This document shows, piece by piece, positions 20,196 through 31,305 of a DNA stretch of 64,000 bases. The translations under genes were made by a program, and so were the position numbers. Origin of the DNA: Mesorhizobium sp. dw_380 (GTDB lineage: Bacteria; Pseudomonadota; Alphaproteobacteria; Rhizobiales; Rhizobiaceae); the NCBI RefSeq assembly GCF_018588885.1, contig NZ_JAFFIW010000028.1, positions 1 through 64,000 on the forward strand. The letters run 5' to 3'. Numbering within the stretch: the first letter of the stretch is position 1; the number at the start of each line of letters is the position of its first letter. Under the pieces are notes generated by a model, which was not told the DNA's origin, searched no databases, and worked only from the letters and a program-made list of their open reading frames with translations.

Positions 20196-20645
20196 ATGCG
20201 CGCAAAAATCGCCGAATCCCTGAAGAGCGCGATGAAGGCGCAGGACAAGCACCGGCTGCCGACATTGCGGCTGATCCAGGCCGCCATCCACGATCGCGAC
20301 ATCGCCAATCGCGGAGCGGGCAAGGAGCCGGCCAGCGACGAGGAGATCCTGCAGATCCTGGCCAAGATGGTGAAGCAGCGCGAGGAATCGGCTAGGGCAT
20401 TCGAAGACGGCAAACGGCCGGAACTGGCAGCGCAGGAGCGGGGCGAGATGGAGATCATCCGCGGCTTCCTGCCGACGCAGCTCGACGATGCGGCAATCGC
20501 GGCCGCGGCGCGCGAGGCGATCGCCGCCACCGGTGCGGCCAGCCAGAAGGACATGGGCAAGGTGATCGCCGCGCTGAAGCAGAAATATGCAGGCCAGATG
20601 GATTTCGGCAAGGCGAGCGGCATCGTCAAGGGACTGCTGCAGTAG
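20196..20645 (+). CDS. GatB/YqeY domain protein
   Basis: A 149-residue YqeY-type protein related to the tail domain of the GatB/E tRNA-amidotransferase subunits, with the helical pattern MRAKIAESLKSAMKAQDK, then DEEILQILAKMVKQREESA and a C-terminal MGKVIAALKQKYAGQMDFG. Its exact function is unsettled; a tRNA-linked role is proposed for the domain. In many alphaproteobacteria yqeY stands between carA and dnaG, as here, although here 11 kb of other genes intervene before dnaG. The start has GAAGGAGAG just upstream. Confidence 0.92.
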   Translation: MRAKIAESLKSAMKAQDKHRLPTLRLIQAAIHDRDIANRGAGKEPASDEEILQILAKMVKQREESARAFEDGKRPELAAQERGEMEIIRGFLPTQLDDAAIAAAAREAIAATGAASQKDMGKVIAALKQKYAGQMDFGKASGIVKGLLQ

Positions 20646-20672
20646 GGCTTCAAGCGCCTGTTCCGGTTTGCC

Positions 20673-21599
20673 CTATGAAGTAAGATTCCCCGGCTCCAAT
20701 GCGCGGCGCAATGCCGGCGCTTCCTGCTGGATGTGATCCCACAGGCGGTTGGCGATCGGTCCGTGCGGCCGATCGCGGCGGCGCGCCACCACCAGCTCGT
20801 CGGTGCGCCCCGGCATATGCCGGCCGGCAATGGAGTGCAGGCTTCCGTCATGGAGTTCGTCCTCGATCAGGAAGCGGGGCAGGTGGCCCCAGCCGAGACC
20901 CTGCAGGATGATCTCCTTCTTCATGCCCTGGTCGGCCACCAGGCATTGCGGCGCGCCTTCGATCATGAAGTAGTCGCGTTGCGGTGAATGGCGGGCGGTG
21001 TCGCGCATCACACATTGGGTGAGCGCCTGCATCTGGTCCAGCGTGATCGGCTGCTCGATGCCCTCCGGCAGAAAGCCCGGCGCCACCACGGGAATGAACG
21101 GCACCTTGCACAGATCGATCCATTCGACCCGCGCATCGCCCTTGTCGATCCAGTGCAGGATCAGATCGGCCTCGTCGTCGAAAAGCCGCTCCCACGGGCC
21201 GCCGACGGCCTCGAAGTGCAGATGCAGGCGTGTGCCCGGACACTGGGCGAAGAACCGGCCGAGCATGCCCAGCACCTGCGGGCGCGGGCAGAGGTCGCCG
21301 ATCACGGCATGGATCTCGCTCTCCTCGCCCATTGAAAGCTGGGCGGCGTGCACCCGCAGGCCTTCCAGTTCGCGCAGCAGCGCTTGCGCGCGACGATGGA
21401 AAGACAGCCCCGCCTCGGTCGGGCGCACGCGATAGCCGCTGCGATCCAGGAGGACGAGGTCGAGCTGCCGTTCGAGCTTGGCGACGGCGGCGAACACCGC
21501 CGGGTGCGAGCGGTGCAGCAGGGCAGCTGCCGGCTGAAAACCACCGGTTCGGATCACCGCGTCGAAGCACTGCAGGTCGTGCAAGGTGAATTCGGCCAT
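20673..21599 (-). CDS. LysR-type regulator
   Basis: This 308-residue LysR regulator has an N-terminal winged helix (FDAVIRTGGFQPAAALLHRS, then HPAVFAAVAKLERQLD) and a substrate-binding domain from about residue 90. The wording HRSHPAVFAAV in the recognition helix departs from the common LTQPAVS pattern. It diverges from an alpha/beta hydrolase gene across 100 bases, so that gene is its likely target. The effector is unknown. Confidence 0.88.
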   Translation of the reverse strand: MAEFTLHDLQCFDAVIRTGGFQPAAALLHRSHPAVFAAVAKLERQLDLVLLDRSGYRVRPTEAGLSFHRRAQALLRELEGLRVHAAQLSMGEESEIHAVIGDLCPRPQVLGMLGRFFAQCPGTRLHLHFEAVGGPWERLFDDEADLILHWIDKGDARVEWIDLCKVPFIPVVAPGFLPEGIEQPITLDQMQALTQCVMRDTARHSPQRDYFMIEGAPQCLVADQGMKKEIILQGLGWGHLPRFLIEDELHDGSLHSIAGRHMPGRTDELVVARRRDRPHGPIANRLWDHIQQEAPALRRALEPGNLTS

Positions 21600-21699
21600 G
21601 TCAGCTTTGTCTACAGAGATTGTCCTATCTTTGTAATATCACCAGAAACGGACCGCGGCTACGCTCTGCCTCATTCAACGCTCCAAAAGGAATTTCATC

Positions 21700-22491
21700 A
21701 TGAGTGAGCTGAATTTCGTGACGGTTGGCGACGGTACGCGCATCGCCTACCGCTTTGACGGCGACGCGACCAAGCCGGTGCTGGTGCTGTCGAACTCCAT
21801 CGCCACCACGCTGCATATGTGGGACGGGCAGGTCGGCGAACTGTCCAGGCATTTCCGTGTTCTGCGCTACGATTTTCGCGGCCATGGCGGATCAAGTGCG
21901 CCAGTCGGCGCCTATTCTCTCGACCGGCTTGGCCGCGACGTGATCGAGCTGCTCGATGCGCTCGGCCTTGGACGCGTGCATTTCCTCGGCCTGTCGCTGG
22001 GCGGCTTCGTCGGGCAGTGGCTCGGCATCCATGCGCCCGAGCGGATCGACCGGCTGATCCTGAGCAACACCTCGTCCCATCTCGGGCCGGCAAGCTATTT
22101 CGACGAGCGGATCGCCGTCGTCCGGCAGGCGCCGGACATGTCGGAAACCGCCGAAACATTTCTCAACAGCTGGTTCCCCGCGCGGATGGTGGCGGCCAAT
22201 GAGCCCGTCATCGAGGAATTCCGCGCCATGCTGCTGACGATCGACCGGCAAGGCCTGGCGGGTTTGTTCGCGGCGGTTCGCGATGCCGACCTTCGCCGCA
22301 CCGTGGCGTTGATCAACCGGCCGACGCTGGTGATAGCCGGCGAGCACGACACGGTGACGGCGGCCAGCCACAGCGAGCTGATCGCGGCAGCGGTGCCTGG
22401 CGCGAAGCTGGTTATGCTGCCTGCGGTTCACCTGTCGAACGTGGAATACCCGGCCGAATTCATCGGGGCTGTGCTCGGTTTCCTGCGCTGA
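21700..22491 (+). CDS. Alpha/beta hydrolase, 3-oxoadipate enol-lactonase-like
   Basis: This 263-residue alpha/beta hydrolase has the nucleophile Ser99 in GLSLGG, an Asp in GEHDTVT and a His in PAVHLSNVE completing the triad. The N-terminal SNSIATTLHMWDGQV segment is typical of PcaD, which opens the enol-lactone ring in the beta-ketoadipate pathway. No other pca genes are nearby, so a different lactone or ester is equally possible. It diverges from a LysR regulator. AAAAGGAA lies before the ATG. Confidence 0.85.
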   Translation: MSELNFVTVGDGTRIAYRFDGDATKPVLVLSNSIATTLHMWDGQVGELSRHFRVLRYDFRGHGGSSAPVGAYSLDRLGRDVIELLDALGLGRVHFLGLSLGGFVGQWLGIHAPERIDRLILSNTSSHLGPASYFDERIAVVRQAPDMSETAETFLNSWFPARMVAANEPVIEEFRAMLLTIDRQGLAGLFAAVRDADLRRTVALINRPTLVIAGEHDTVTAASHSELIAAAVPGAKLVMLPAVHLSNVEYPAEFIGAVLGFLR

Positions 22492-22507
22492 ACTGGCATG
22501 CGATCCC

Positions 22508-22544
22508 GTAGGGTCCGTTTTCCCAAGGGCGGAGCGGACCTTAC
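22508..22544. terminator. Convergent-gap hairpin
   Basis: GTAGGGTCCG and CGGACCTTAC pair at 9 of 10 positions across a 17-base loop, between the hydrolase stop and the end of the L,D-transpeptidase-like gene. The right arm includes the latter's stop codon. A run of four T in the loop and no 3' U-tract make it a weak terminator candidate. Confidence 0.4.
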
Positions 22545-23614
22545 GATTGCTTGCACATCGGCACCGGCTGCGGTGGCGGTGCCGGGTGGTCTTTTTTGTA
22601 TTGCACGATGATCGGTTCGAGGGTTTTTCGCGGCCAGAATTTCGGCGCGCCGATTTCCTTCAGGCAGGATGCGTTCCAGTAGAGGTCAGTGCCGGACAGC
22701 GAATGGCCTTTTGCCGATGCTTGCGCGACGGCGGCGATGTCGCGCGATTCCGGGTAGATGTAGAGCGTCGTCGGCTTGTCCTTGACCATCGCGATGATCT
22801 GCCGCGCATCCGCCGGCGACCAGCTGGTGCAGCCATTGCTGCGGCCGCCGGCATAGTCCACCAGCTTGCCGAACGGTGCCAGACCATCGTGGTCGGCATA
22901 GGAGCTGTTCGGGCTTTTGCGCATGCACATGCCGCGCAGCACCTGGGCCGCATGGCCGCCGATCACGCGCTGCCTGGCGTTGGCGGCTTCGCCTTCGCCG
23001 TCGAACTGTATGAAGGTGCGCTGGAAAGCCACGTCCTGTTTCGCGCCGGTGCGATAATAGCCCTTGAACGAGGTTTTCGCCTCGCGGGTCATATAGGCGC
23101 CGCCGGCGGTCAGCTCCGAATCCATGGCATTACCGAAGTTCTTCGCGCAGCGCCTGCCGTTTGAAAAATCGACCGTGCCTTTCAGGTTCCGGCCGCCGCC
23201 GTGACCCGATGAGATGGCGCGAAACGACCGGCTGGCTTCGCAGACGACATAATACCGGCGCCCGAGCACGCCATTGCCGAGATCGCCGGGACGTGTGGCG
23301 TCCATGGCGAAATAGCAGGGATTGCTGACGGCGCCTTGCGCCATTTTTTTCAGGTACAGCGCGCGCGCCCGCTCCAGCACCACAGCCGAGATCTGGCCGT
23401 CCGCGTCGCCGACATGCGCCTGCAGCCAGGCCGGGACACCAGATGGCTGCAGCGCAGCGAAGGACCGGGCCGATGCCGACAGAGCTATAGCCAAGACGAG
23501 GAGACCGAGGAGCGTGGCGACACCCAACGGGACAGATCTCAACCGCACCGGTTCAATTCTCCTGCCGAAGCCATTTTGCGAATCTTTGCGGTGTTGCCAC
23601 CACCAGGCAATCAT
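22541..23614 (-). CDS. Murein L,D-transpeptidase-like protein (YkuD_2 family)
   Basis: This 357-residue exported protein has a membrane or signal segment at about 30-50 (LGVATLLGLLVLAIALSASA). The catalytic region contains HGGGRNLKGTVDF and RSNGCTSWSPADA; the Cys in SNGCTSW is the expected nucleophile of an L,D-transpeptidase, which crosslinks or trims peptidoglycan stem peptides. The C-terminus is Pro-rich. The only early ATG gives a 30-residue charged, Trp-rich lead before the hydrophobic segment; an alternative in-frame TTG start around residue 24 is possible. It stands alone, convergent with the hydrolase gene. Confidence 0.83.
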   Translation of the reverse strand: MIAWWWQHRKDSQNGFGRRIEPVRLRSVPLGVATLLGLLVLAIALSASARSFAALQPSGVPAWLQAHVGDADGQISAVVLERARALYLKKMAQGAVSNPCYFAMDATRPGDLGNGVLGRRYYVVCEASRSFRAISSGHGGGRNLKGTVDFSNGRRCAKNFGNAMDSELTAGGAYMTREAKTSFKGYYRTGAKQDVAFQRTFIQFDGEGEAANARQRVIGGHAAQVLRGMCMRKSPNSSYADHDGLAPFGKLVDYAGGRSNGCTSWSPADARQIIAMVKDKPTTLYIYPESRDIAAVAQASAKGHSLSGTDLYWNASCLKEIGAPKFWPRKTLEPIIVQYKKDHPAPPPQPVPMCKQS

Positions 23615-23773
23615 AAAAGACCTTACACCGATCGGCGAGACACATCTTGTTTAGCACACCCGCAAATTCCCACGAACAGGCCTTAGACGGAGATGCTGGT
23701 CCAAGGCTTGCGGCATTGGCTTGAGCGCTCTCCCGGCTACGATTATGCCTGCTTTCTGAGGAGAGCATGGATC

Positions 23774-24331
23774 ATGGTCGAGATCGTCAAACCAGCGCTT
23801 GAACATCTGCCGTCCTACAGGGCGGCGCTCGAGCGCGGCTGGTCGCCGGACAATGTTAGGCTCATGGAGGCGACGCGCGAGCAACTCGCGGCCATGGAGG
23901 ACGATCCGGTGGCGTTCCTGGCCGACCTCGATGATCCCGAGGGCAAGGGGCCGGCCGTCACCTTGCCCGACGGCACACAGGTGCCGCGCCTGCCGGGGTT
24001 CCGCCGCTGGATCTGGGACGGCGAGGCATCGGGCTCGATCGGCTTCCGCTGGCAGAAGGGCACGGCCGAACTGCCGTCCCATGTGCTTGGCCATATCGGC
24101 TATGCGGTCGTGCCTTGGAAGCAGCGGCGCGGCTATGCCACCGAGGCCTTGCGGCTGATGCTGGAAGAGGCGAGAAGGGTTGGCCTGCCCTATGTCGAGA
24201 TCACCGCCAAGCCGGGCAATCCGGCATCGCACAAGGTGATCCTGGCCAATGGCGGCAGGCTCGTCGAGCGCTTCTTCAAGGATGCCGCCTATGGCGGGGT
24301 GGAAAGTTTGCGGTTCCGTATCGAGCTGTAG
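23774..24331 (+). CDS. GNAT-family N-acetyltransferase
   Basis: This 185-residue acetyl-CoA-dependent transferase has the GNAT motif A region, HIGYAVVPWKQRRGYATEAL, with the Q/R-x-x-G-x-A pyrophosphate loop (QRRGYA), followed by LPYVEITAKPGNPASHKVIL (motif B, with the Asn/Ser typical of the acyl-CoA site). The substrate is unknown. The start at MVEIVKPAL follows GAGGAGAG at about 10 bases. It converges with the MerR gene, 13 bases away. Confidence 0.87.
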   Translation: MVEIVKPALEHLPSYRAALERGWSPDNVRLMEATREQLAAMEDDPVAFLADLDDPEGKGPAVTLPDGTQVPRLPGFRRWIWDGEASGSIGFRWQKGTAELPSHVLGHIGYAVVPWKQRRGYATEALRLMLEEARRVGLPYVEITAKPGNPASHKVILANGGRLVERFFKDAAYGGVESLRFRIEL

Positions 24332-24344
24332 GGCCGAACCATCC

Positions 24345-24761
24345 TCACCCGTGCTCGTCGGCACACAGCGCGTGGTCCGACAGCGCGCGGATGACATAGC
24401 AGTCGCCGACCGTCTTGCCGTCGCAGCAGGAGGCGATGCGCTCAAGCTCGGTTTCCAGCCGCCTTAGCTGGGCGATCTTTTCGCGCACCGAAATCAGTTG
24501 TTCCTCGGCGATCTTGTCGGCATGGCCGCAGGGCTGCTCGGGGTGGCCGCTGAGGTCGATCAGTGCGCGGATGTCCTCGACCGCGAAGCCGAGGTCGCGG
24601 GCGTGGCGGATGAAGGCCAGCCGCTCCAGCTCCTGCCTGCCATAGCGGCGCTGGTTGCCTTCCGAGCGCTCGGGCGCGGCGACCAGGCCCATCTGCTCGT
24701 AGTAGCGGATGGTGGGCACCTTGACCCCGGTGCGGCGGGAGAGATCACCGATCGAAAGCAT
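24345..24761 (-). CDS. MerR-family metal regulator (CadR/PbrR/ZntR type)
   Basis: This 138-residue MerR-type regulator has the N-terminal winged helix LSIGDLSRRTGVKVPTIRYYE, a dimerisation coiled helix, and a C-terminal metal-site pattern: Cys in QPCGHAD, Cys-Cys in IASCCDGK and Cys in GDCYV. This matches Zn/Cd/Pb sensors rather than Hg or Cu sensors. It diverges from a heavy-metal ATPase whose promoter has the 19-base spacer that MerR proteins untwist, so it almost certainly activates that gene when metal is bound. Confidence 0.93.
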   Translation of the reverse strand: MLSIGDLSRRTGVKVPTIRYYEQMGLVAAPERSEGNQRRYGRQELERLAFIRHARDLGFAVEDIRALIDLSGHPEQPCGHADKIAEEQLISVREKIAQLRRLETELERIASCCDGKTVGDCYVIRALSDHALCADEHG

Positions 24762-24773
24762 GAATTTTGCCTC

Positions 24774-24804
24774 TTGAAGCTCTAGTGACTAGAGCAATTA
24801 CAGT
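24774..24804 (+). promoter_or_regulatory. MerR-type promoter of the metal ATPase
   Basis: TTGAAG (-35, 24774-24779) and TACAGT (-10, 24799-24804) are separated by 19 bases, longer than the usual 17. Between them is the perfect dyad GCTCTAGT-G-ACTAGAGC (24779-24795). This is the standard layout of CadR/ZntR/PbrR-controlled promoters, which are activated by DNA distortion. Confidence 0.88.
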
Positions 24805-24873
24805 GCCTGACATTAAGGATCAAGACCCATGCGGCGGCACGCAGCGCGGACAAAGAAGCGGGCAGGTGATGTG

Positions 24874-27117
<2,244 letters not shown>

Positions 27118-27133
27118 GGGCTTTGACATGGCC

Positions 27134-28318
27134 CTACTCGGCCGGCACCATCAGCGGCGGTGTGGCGTTGCTGCGCCCTTCCCAGACATTGGAGACGACA
27201 GCGACGACCACGGCCACCAGCATGGCGAAGACACCGAGCAGCGGCAGGCTGCGATAGCCGTAGCCGGCATTCAGCATGGCGGCGCCCAGTGACGCGGCGA
27301 GCGCGATGCCGACATTGAAGCCCGACGGGATCAGCGAGGAGGCGAGGTTCGAGGCGTCGGCCGTCCAGGCCAGGATGCGGGTCTGGATCGGGGTGCCGAT
27401 GGCGAAGTTGAGACCGCCCCAGACGACGATCGCCACGATCATCGGCACGGGATACGGGCTGACGGCGTAGATGACCGCCAGCGTCACCGCTTGCAAAGCG
27501 AGCATGGTGATCAGCGACGGCATCAGCTTCCAGTCGGACAGCTTGCCGCCGAGGAAGACGCCCAGCGTGGCGCCGACGCCGTTGAGCAGCAGAACCCAGG
27601 GCACCAGGTTCTCGTCGAGCCCGGTGATCTCGAGCAGTGTCGGCGTGATGTAGGTGAACAGGCCGAACTGGCCGATCATCAGTATCAGCATCAGGATCAG
27701 TGAGGTCCAGACCTGCTGGCGCGCCAGCACGCGGACCTCGCGGGCAAGGCCGGCGGGCTTGGCCTGGTATCCGGTGGTGCGCGGCAGAAGCGCCGCCATG
27801 GCAAAAGTTGCCGCCACGCCCAGCGCGCACATCACCCAGAAGGTGGCGCGCCAGCCCCAGATGTTGCCGATCGCGGTGCCGGCCGGCACGCCGATGACAT
27901 TGGAGACGGTGAGGCCGGACAGGATGACCGCCACCGCCATGCCGCGCTGATCTTCGCGCACCAGCCCGACCGCGACCACCATGGCGACGCCGAAATAGGC
28001 GCCGTGCGCGACCGCAACGGCGATGCGCAACAAGAGCATCGAGGTGAAGTCGGGCGCCAGCGCGCAGGCCGCCTGGCCGATGGTGAAGGCGATTGCGAGG
28101 CCGAGCAGCAATGTCTTGCGCGACAGCGACTTGGTGGCGAGCGCCAGCAGCGGACCGCCAATGGCGATGCCGCAGGCATAGCCGGAGACGAGATAGCCGG
28201 CCGAGGGAACCGAGACGCCAAGCCCTTCCGCCACTTGCGGCAGCACGCCGGCGATGACGAATTCGGTGGTGCCGAAGGCGAAGGCGGCGATGAACAGGGC
28301 GATGAGCGGCAGCGACAT
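27134..28318 (-). CDS. MFS transporter (DHA1, AraJ/YdhP-like)
   Basis: This 394-residue MFS protein has twelve membrane segments. TM1 has the DHA1 signature FAFGTTEFVIAGVLPQVA, the TM2-3 loop is TKSLSRKTLL, and TM5 carries ILSGLTVSNVIGVPAG (motif C). Relatives export sugars, arabinose derivatives or drugs such as chloramphenicol; the substrate is not readable here. It converges with the metal ATPase gene, leaving only 16 bases between them, and has no obvious operon partner. Confidence 0.9.
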   Translation of the reverse strand: MSLPLIALFIAAFAFGTTEFVIAGVLPQVAEGLGVSVPSAGYLVSGYACGIAIGGPLLALATKSLSRKTLLLGLAIAFTIGQAACALAPDFTSMLLLRIAVAVAHGAYFGVAMVVAVGLVREDQRGMAVAVILSGLTVSNVIGVPAGTAIGNIWGWRATFWVMCALGVAATFAMAALLPRTTGYQAKPAGLAREVRVLARQQVWTSLILMLILMIGQFGLFTYITPTLLEITGLDENLVPWVLLLNGVGATLGVFLGGKLSDWKLMPSLITMLALQAVTLAVIYAVSPYPVPMIVAIVVWGGLNFAIGTPIQTRILAWTADASNLASSLIPSGFNVGIALAASLGAAMLNAGYGYRSLPLLGVFAMLVAVVVAVVSNVWEGRSNATPPLMVPAE

Positions 28319-28419
28319 GGCGGGAATTGCATCCTCGAATGCAGCCTCAAACCACGGATGGGGGTTGCCGGCAATCCAGAAATTTTTGTCGCCGCTTTAG
28401 CTTTTCTTGACCGGTCGCA

Positions 28420-28629
28420 TCAGGCCGGGGTCTTGCGTCCATAGGGGATCTTCAGCCACGCCCGCTCGTGAAAATAATAGAGCAGCGATTTGGTGAAGAC
28501 CTCGGTCACCCCGATGGCGGCCGCCAGCTTGACGCTTCCCGTCACCACCAGGGAGATGATTATCGTGTCGATGGTGCCGGTCATCCGCCAGGAAAGCGCC
28601 TTGGCGAAACTGCGCGAATGGGTATCCAT
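28420..28629 (-). CDS. DUF2061 small membrane protein
   Basis: This 69-residue protein matches the DUF2061 pattern: N-terminal SFAKALSWRMTGTIDTIIIS, a hydrophobic helix through LVVTGSVKLAAAIGVTE, and FTKSLLYYFHERAWLKIPYG at the end. It probably has two membrane helices. Function is unknown, although in several bacteria the domain lies beside sulfate or adenylylsulfate genes; none is present here. It could be co-transcribed with the MFS gene 101 bases downstream. Confidence 0.85.
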   Translation of the reverse strand: MDTHSRSFAKALSWRMTGTIDTIIISLVVTGSVKLAAAIGVTEVFTKSLLYYFHERAWLKIPYGRKTPA

Positions 28630-28762
28630 CGATTTCCTCCCGGTGGGGCCCGATGCTTAGCCGACCGACAGCAGGATGAGCAAAGACTAATTTTGCCGTT
28701 TACGCAGGGATGACGCAACCTTGTTCCCAAGTTCATGCCGGTGCGGCAAATCTCTTACCGCC

Positions 28763-30427
28763 TCAGCTCGCCTTCAGCCGCGACCCGGTGAGCAGGCCGC
28801 GCTCTTCCAGCACCGGATAGGCCATCGAGGCCAGCAGCGAATTGATCTGCTTCAGGTCGCGGATGGTGTCGAGGTGGATGGAGCTGGTTTCGACGCTCTT
28901 GGCGGTGCCTTCGCGCAGCCGCAGGAAATGGCTGGCGCTGGTTTCCTTCTCGCGGTCGCGCAGCTGGTCCTTCTCCAGCACCAGCTGGCGGGCGGTTTCG
29001 GGATCGCGCGACACCAGCACGTTGAAGGCAAGCCGCGCATTGGCCAGCACCGAGCCGTGGAAGGCGCTCAATTCGCTCCAGCCTTCGTCGGTGAATTCCA
29101 GGCCGCGGTCGAACTTCTTCTTAACATGCACCAGCATGTTGCGCACGATGATGTCGCCGACCTGCTCGAGCTTGACGCAGGCGCCGATCAGTTCCTGGCA
29201 ACGCAGCGCCTCGTCCTCGGTCAGCGGGTTCTTGGTGATCTTGGCGAGGTAGAGTTTTATGGCCGCATGCTTGCGGTCGACGCGGTCGTCGAGGGCAGCC
29301 AGCGCCTTGATCTTGTCGCTGTCGGCGCTCTCATAGAGCTCGATGATGCGTTTCAGCATGATCTCGACCGTCTCGCACACCCGCACCACCTCGCGTGTGG
29401 CGTTGGCCAGCGCCTGGCTCGGCACGTCGAGCGCGCTTTCGTTGAGCGCTGACAACTCGATGACGTCGAGCGAGGCTGCCGGCGCAGCCTTGGTGCCGAG
29501 CGCCACGATCTTCTCCGAGGTGCGGTAGACGAAACCGGCCAGCGGCAGGCCGGTGAGCAGGATGATGATATTGAACAGGATGTGGGCGTTGACGATCTGG
29601 TCCGCCGCCGTCGCGCCGAGGAAGCCGACATGCGGCCTGAAAATCATGAACAAGACCAGCATGACCAGCGAGCCAAGCCCACGCATCAGGAGATTGCCGA
29701 TCGGCACGACGCGCACGGCGGGTCCGGCCGAGCGGGTCAGCATCGGCGCGATGATCGAGGAGCCGAGATTGACGCCGAGGATGAGGACGACGCCGAGCTC
29801 GGGGCTGATCAGGCCGCGCCCGGCGAGCGTCGCCATCAGCAGAACCGCCGCGATGCTCGACTGGAACAGCCAGGTGATCAGCGCCGCCAGCAGATAGGCG
29901 GTGATGGAATCGCTGGAGAAATAATTGATGATGACCGGCATGAGCTGGCTGTTGCGCAGCGGCTCCGACGCCTGGCCGATCATTTCCAGCGACAGGATCA
30001 GAAGGCCGATGCCGACAAGGATGCGGCCCGTCTGTCGCCAGTCGCGCCGCTCGGTGGCCATGAACATCACCGTGCCGGTGATCAGGCAGAGCGGCACCAG
30101 CAGCGTGAGGTCGAAGGTCAACAGCTTGACCACGAGCGCCGAGCCGATCTCGGCGCCACGCACCGCCAATTGGCCGGCGGCACCCGAGACGATGCCTGAA
30201 CCGGCGAACGAGCCGACCAGCAGGGTGACCGCGGTGGAGCTTTGCAGCGCGATCGCAAGGCCGGTTCCGGCCAGCACCGCCATGATCGGGTTGCGCATGG
30301 TGGCGCGCAGTTTGTGTCGCAACACATCGCCATAGGCACGCTCGACGCCGGTCTTGACCATGCGGGTGGCAAACAGCATCAGCGCCACGGCGCCGGCCAG
30401 ATGCAAGAGGACGACGGAACCGCTCAT
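28763..30427 (-). CDS. Na/Pi cotransporter-family protein with PhoU-like domain
   Basis: This 554-residue protein has an N-terminal membrane half built from two inverted repeats, each with a QSS motif (ALQSSTAVTLL and WLFQSSIAAVLL) typical of NptA/PNaS sodium-phosphate transporters. The cytoplasmic C-terminal half (about 330-540) is a helical PhoU-like domain with the pattern LIGACVKLEQVGDIIVRN. Phosphate uptake or efflux is the family role; which applies here is unknown. The start at MSGSVVLLHL was chosen over a Met six codons upstream. It stands alone, divergent from the RcnB-like gene. Confidence 0.91.
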   Translation of the reverse strand: MSGSVVLLHLAGAVALMLFATRMVKTGVERAYGDVLRHKLRATMRNPIMAVLAGTGLAIALQSSTAVTLLVGSFAGSGIVSGAAGQLAVRGAEIGSALVVKLLTFDLTLLVPLCLITGTVMFMATERRDWRQTGRILVGIGLLILSLEMIGQASEPLRNSQLMPVIINYFSSDSITAYLLAALITWLFQSSIAAVLLMATLAGRGLISPELGVVLILGVNLGSSIIAPMLTRSAGPAVRVVPIGNLLMRGLGSLVMLVLFMIFRPHVGFLGATAADQIVNAHILFNIIILLTGLPLAGFVYRTSEKIVALGTKAAPAASLDVIELSALNESALDVPSQALANATREVVRVCETVEIMLKRIIELYESADSDKIKALAALDDRVDRKHAAIKLYLAKITKNPLTEDEALRCQELIGACVKLEQVGDIIVRNMLVHVKKKFDRGLEFTDEGWSELSAFHGSVLANARLAFNVLVSRDPETARQLVLEKDQLRDREKETSASHFLRLREGTAKSVETSSIHLDTIRDLKQINSLLASMAYPVLEERGLLTGSRLKAS

Positions 30428-30816
30428 CTTGGCGCCCGCATGCAAGCAGGAGCCGCGACGCGGAGAGCGTGACGGGCAGGGCGGAAAGCGAGGTTGCGAA
30501 TCATGGTCATGGCAGTCATCGATAATAGCTGGAATATTTTAGCCGGATAATAAAATTTTGTCGATTTCAAGGGCCGCCGGGGCGCGACGGACCGCGTCGG
30601 AAACGGACGGGGACGTAAATGGTTGCACAGCCGGGCCGTGGGCCGGACAGGAGAGAATGGCCGCCTTCGGAGTTAGCTGGTGCCGGCCTTTGCGATGATG
30701 TTCAAATTTCTGGAGTAAACGACGGAATTCATTACACAATTGTAATGCTGACGTTCAGTTTCAGTTCATCCATTGACCGTTACTCCTCGGGGCATCGACA
30801 ACCAAGGAGACTTCTC
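30428..30816. promoter_or_regulatory. 389-base gap with dyad and 11-base direct repeats before the RcnB-like gene
   Basis: No gene was found in this gap. A perfect dyad, CATTACA-CAAT-TGTAATG, lies at 30730-30747. Six bases on, GTTCAG (30753-30758) and GTTCAT (30764-30769) repeat with an 11-base period, the spacing bound by OmpR-family response regulators. Both sit within 90 bases of the RcnB-like start. The half nearest the Na/Pi gene is AT-rich (30525-30560) and may hold its promoter. Confidence 0.5.
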
Positions 30817-31179
30817 ATGAAACGCATCGTTCTTTCCGTTCTCGCCGTCTCGATGCTGGCGGCCACCCAGCTCACCGGTCAGGCCGCGCCGATGAATGCG
30901 CCGGCCGCGCCACCGTCGAATTACACCAAGGTCGACTGGCAGAAGCCCGGCAGGCATGTCGAGAAACGCGTCGTCAAGAAGAGGGTCGTCATGAAGCGCA
31001 ACCACTGGCGCAACGGCCAGCGATATTCCAACTGGAAACGCCACCAGCCGATCCGTGACTACGGCCGTTACGGCCTGCGCCGTCCCGGCCCCGGCCAGGA
31101 GTGGATCCGTGTCGGCAATGACTATGTGCTGGTGAGCATCCTGTCCGGCATCATCTTCGGCGCCATCGCCGCGCAGTAA
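30817..31179 (+). CDS. RcnB-family periplasmic protein
   Basis: This 120-residue secreted protein has a signal peptide, MKRIVLSVLAVSMLAATQLT, cut near GQAAP. The mature part is very basic (VEKRVVKKRVVMKRNHW) and ends with the RcnB-like repeat YGLRRPGPGQEWIRVGNDYVLVSI and a short hydrophobic tail. RcnB modulates nickel/cobalt efflux in E. coli, but the many rhizobial relatives have no proven metal role. An AAGGAG site precedes the start. A strong terminator follows. Confidence 0.86.
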   Translation: MKRIVLSVLAVSMLAATQLTGQAAPMNAPAAPPSNYTKVDWQKPGRHVEKRVVKKRVVMKRNHWRNGQRYSNWKRHQPIRDYGRYGLRRPGPGQEWIRVGNDYVLVSILSGIIFGAIAAQ

Positions 31180-31213
31180 ATCCGCTAGATCCGCGCGATA
31201 CTGGGCTTAAAGG

Positions 31214-31241
31214 AAGGCGGCCAAAGACGGCCGCCTTTTTT
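31214..31241 (+). terminator. Rho-independent terminator of the RcnB-like gene
   Basis: AAGGCGGCC and GGCCGCCTT form a 9-base perfect stem with an AAAGAC loop, followed by a run of T. It lies 35 bases after the stop. Confidence 0.88.
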
Positions 31242-31277
31242 CGTCCCCTCGCGACAAAGTCAGAACCGTCTTGCCTG

Positions 31278-31300
31278 AAATATCACAGTATGCGATATTT
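31278..31300. promoter_or_regulatory. Operator of toxin-antitoxin module 2
   Basis: AAATATC and GATATTT form the outer arms of a 23-base dyad centred on 31289, pairing at 9 of 11 positions. The site ends five bases before the GTG start of the toxin gene. Its left half AATATCACAG differs by one base from the AATATCGCAG of module 1, and both share GCGATATT on the right. Confidence 0.7.
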
Positions 31301-31305
31301 TCGAA

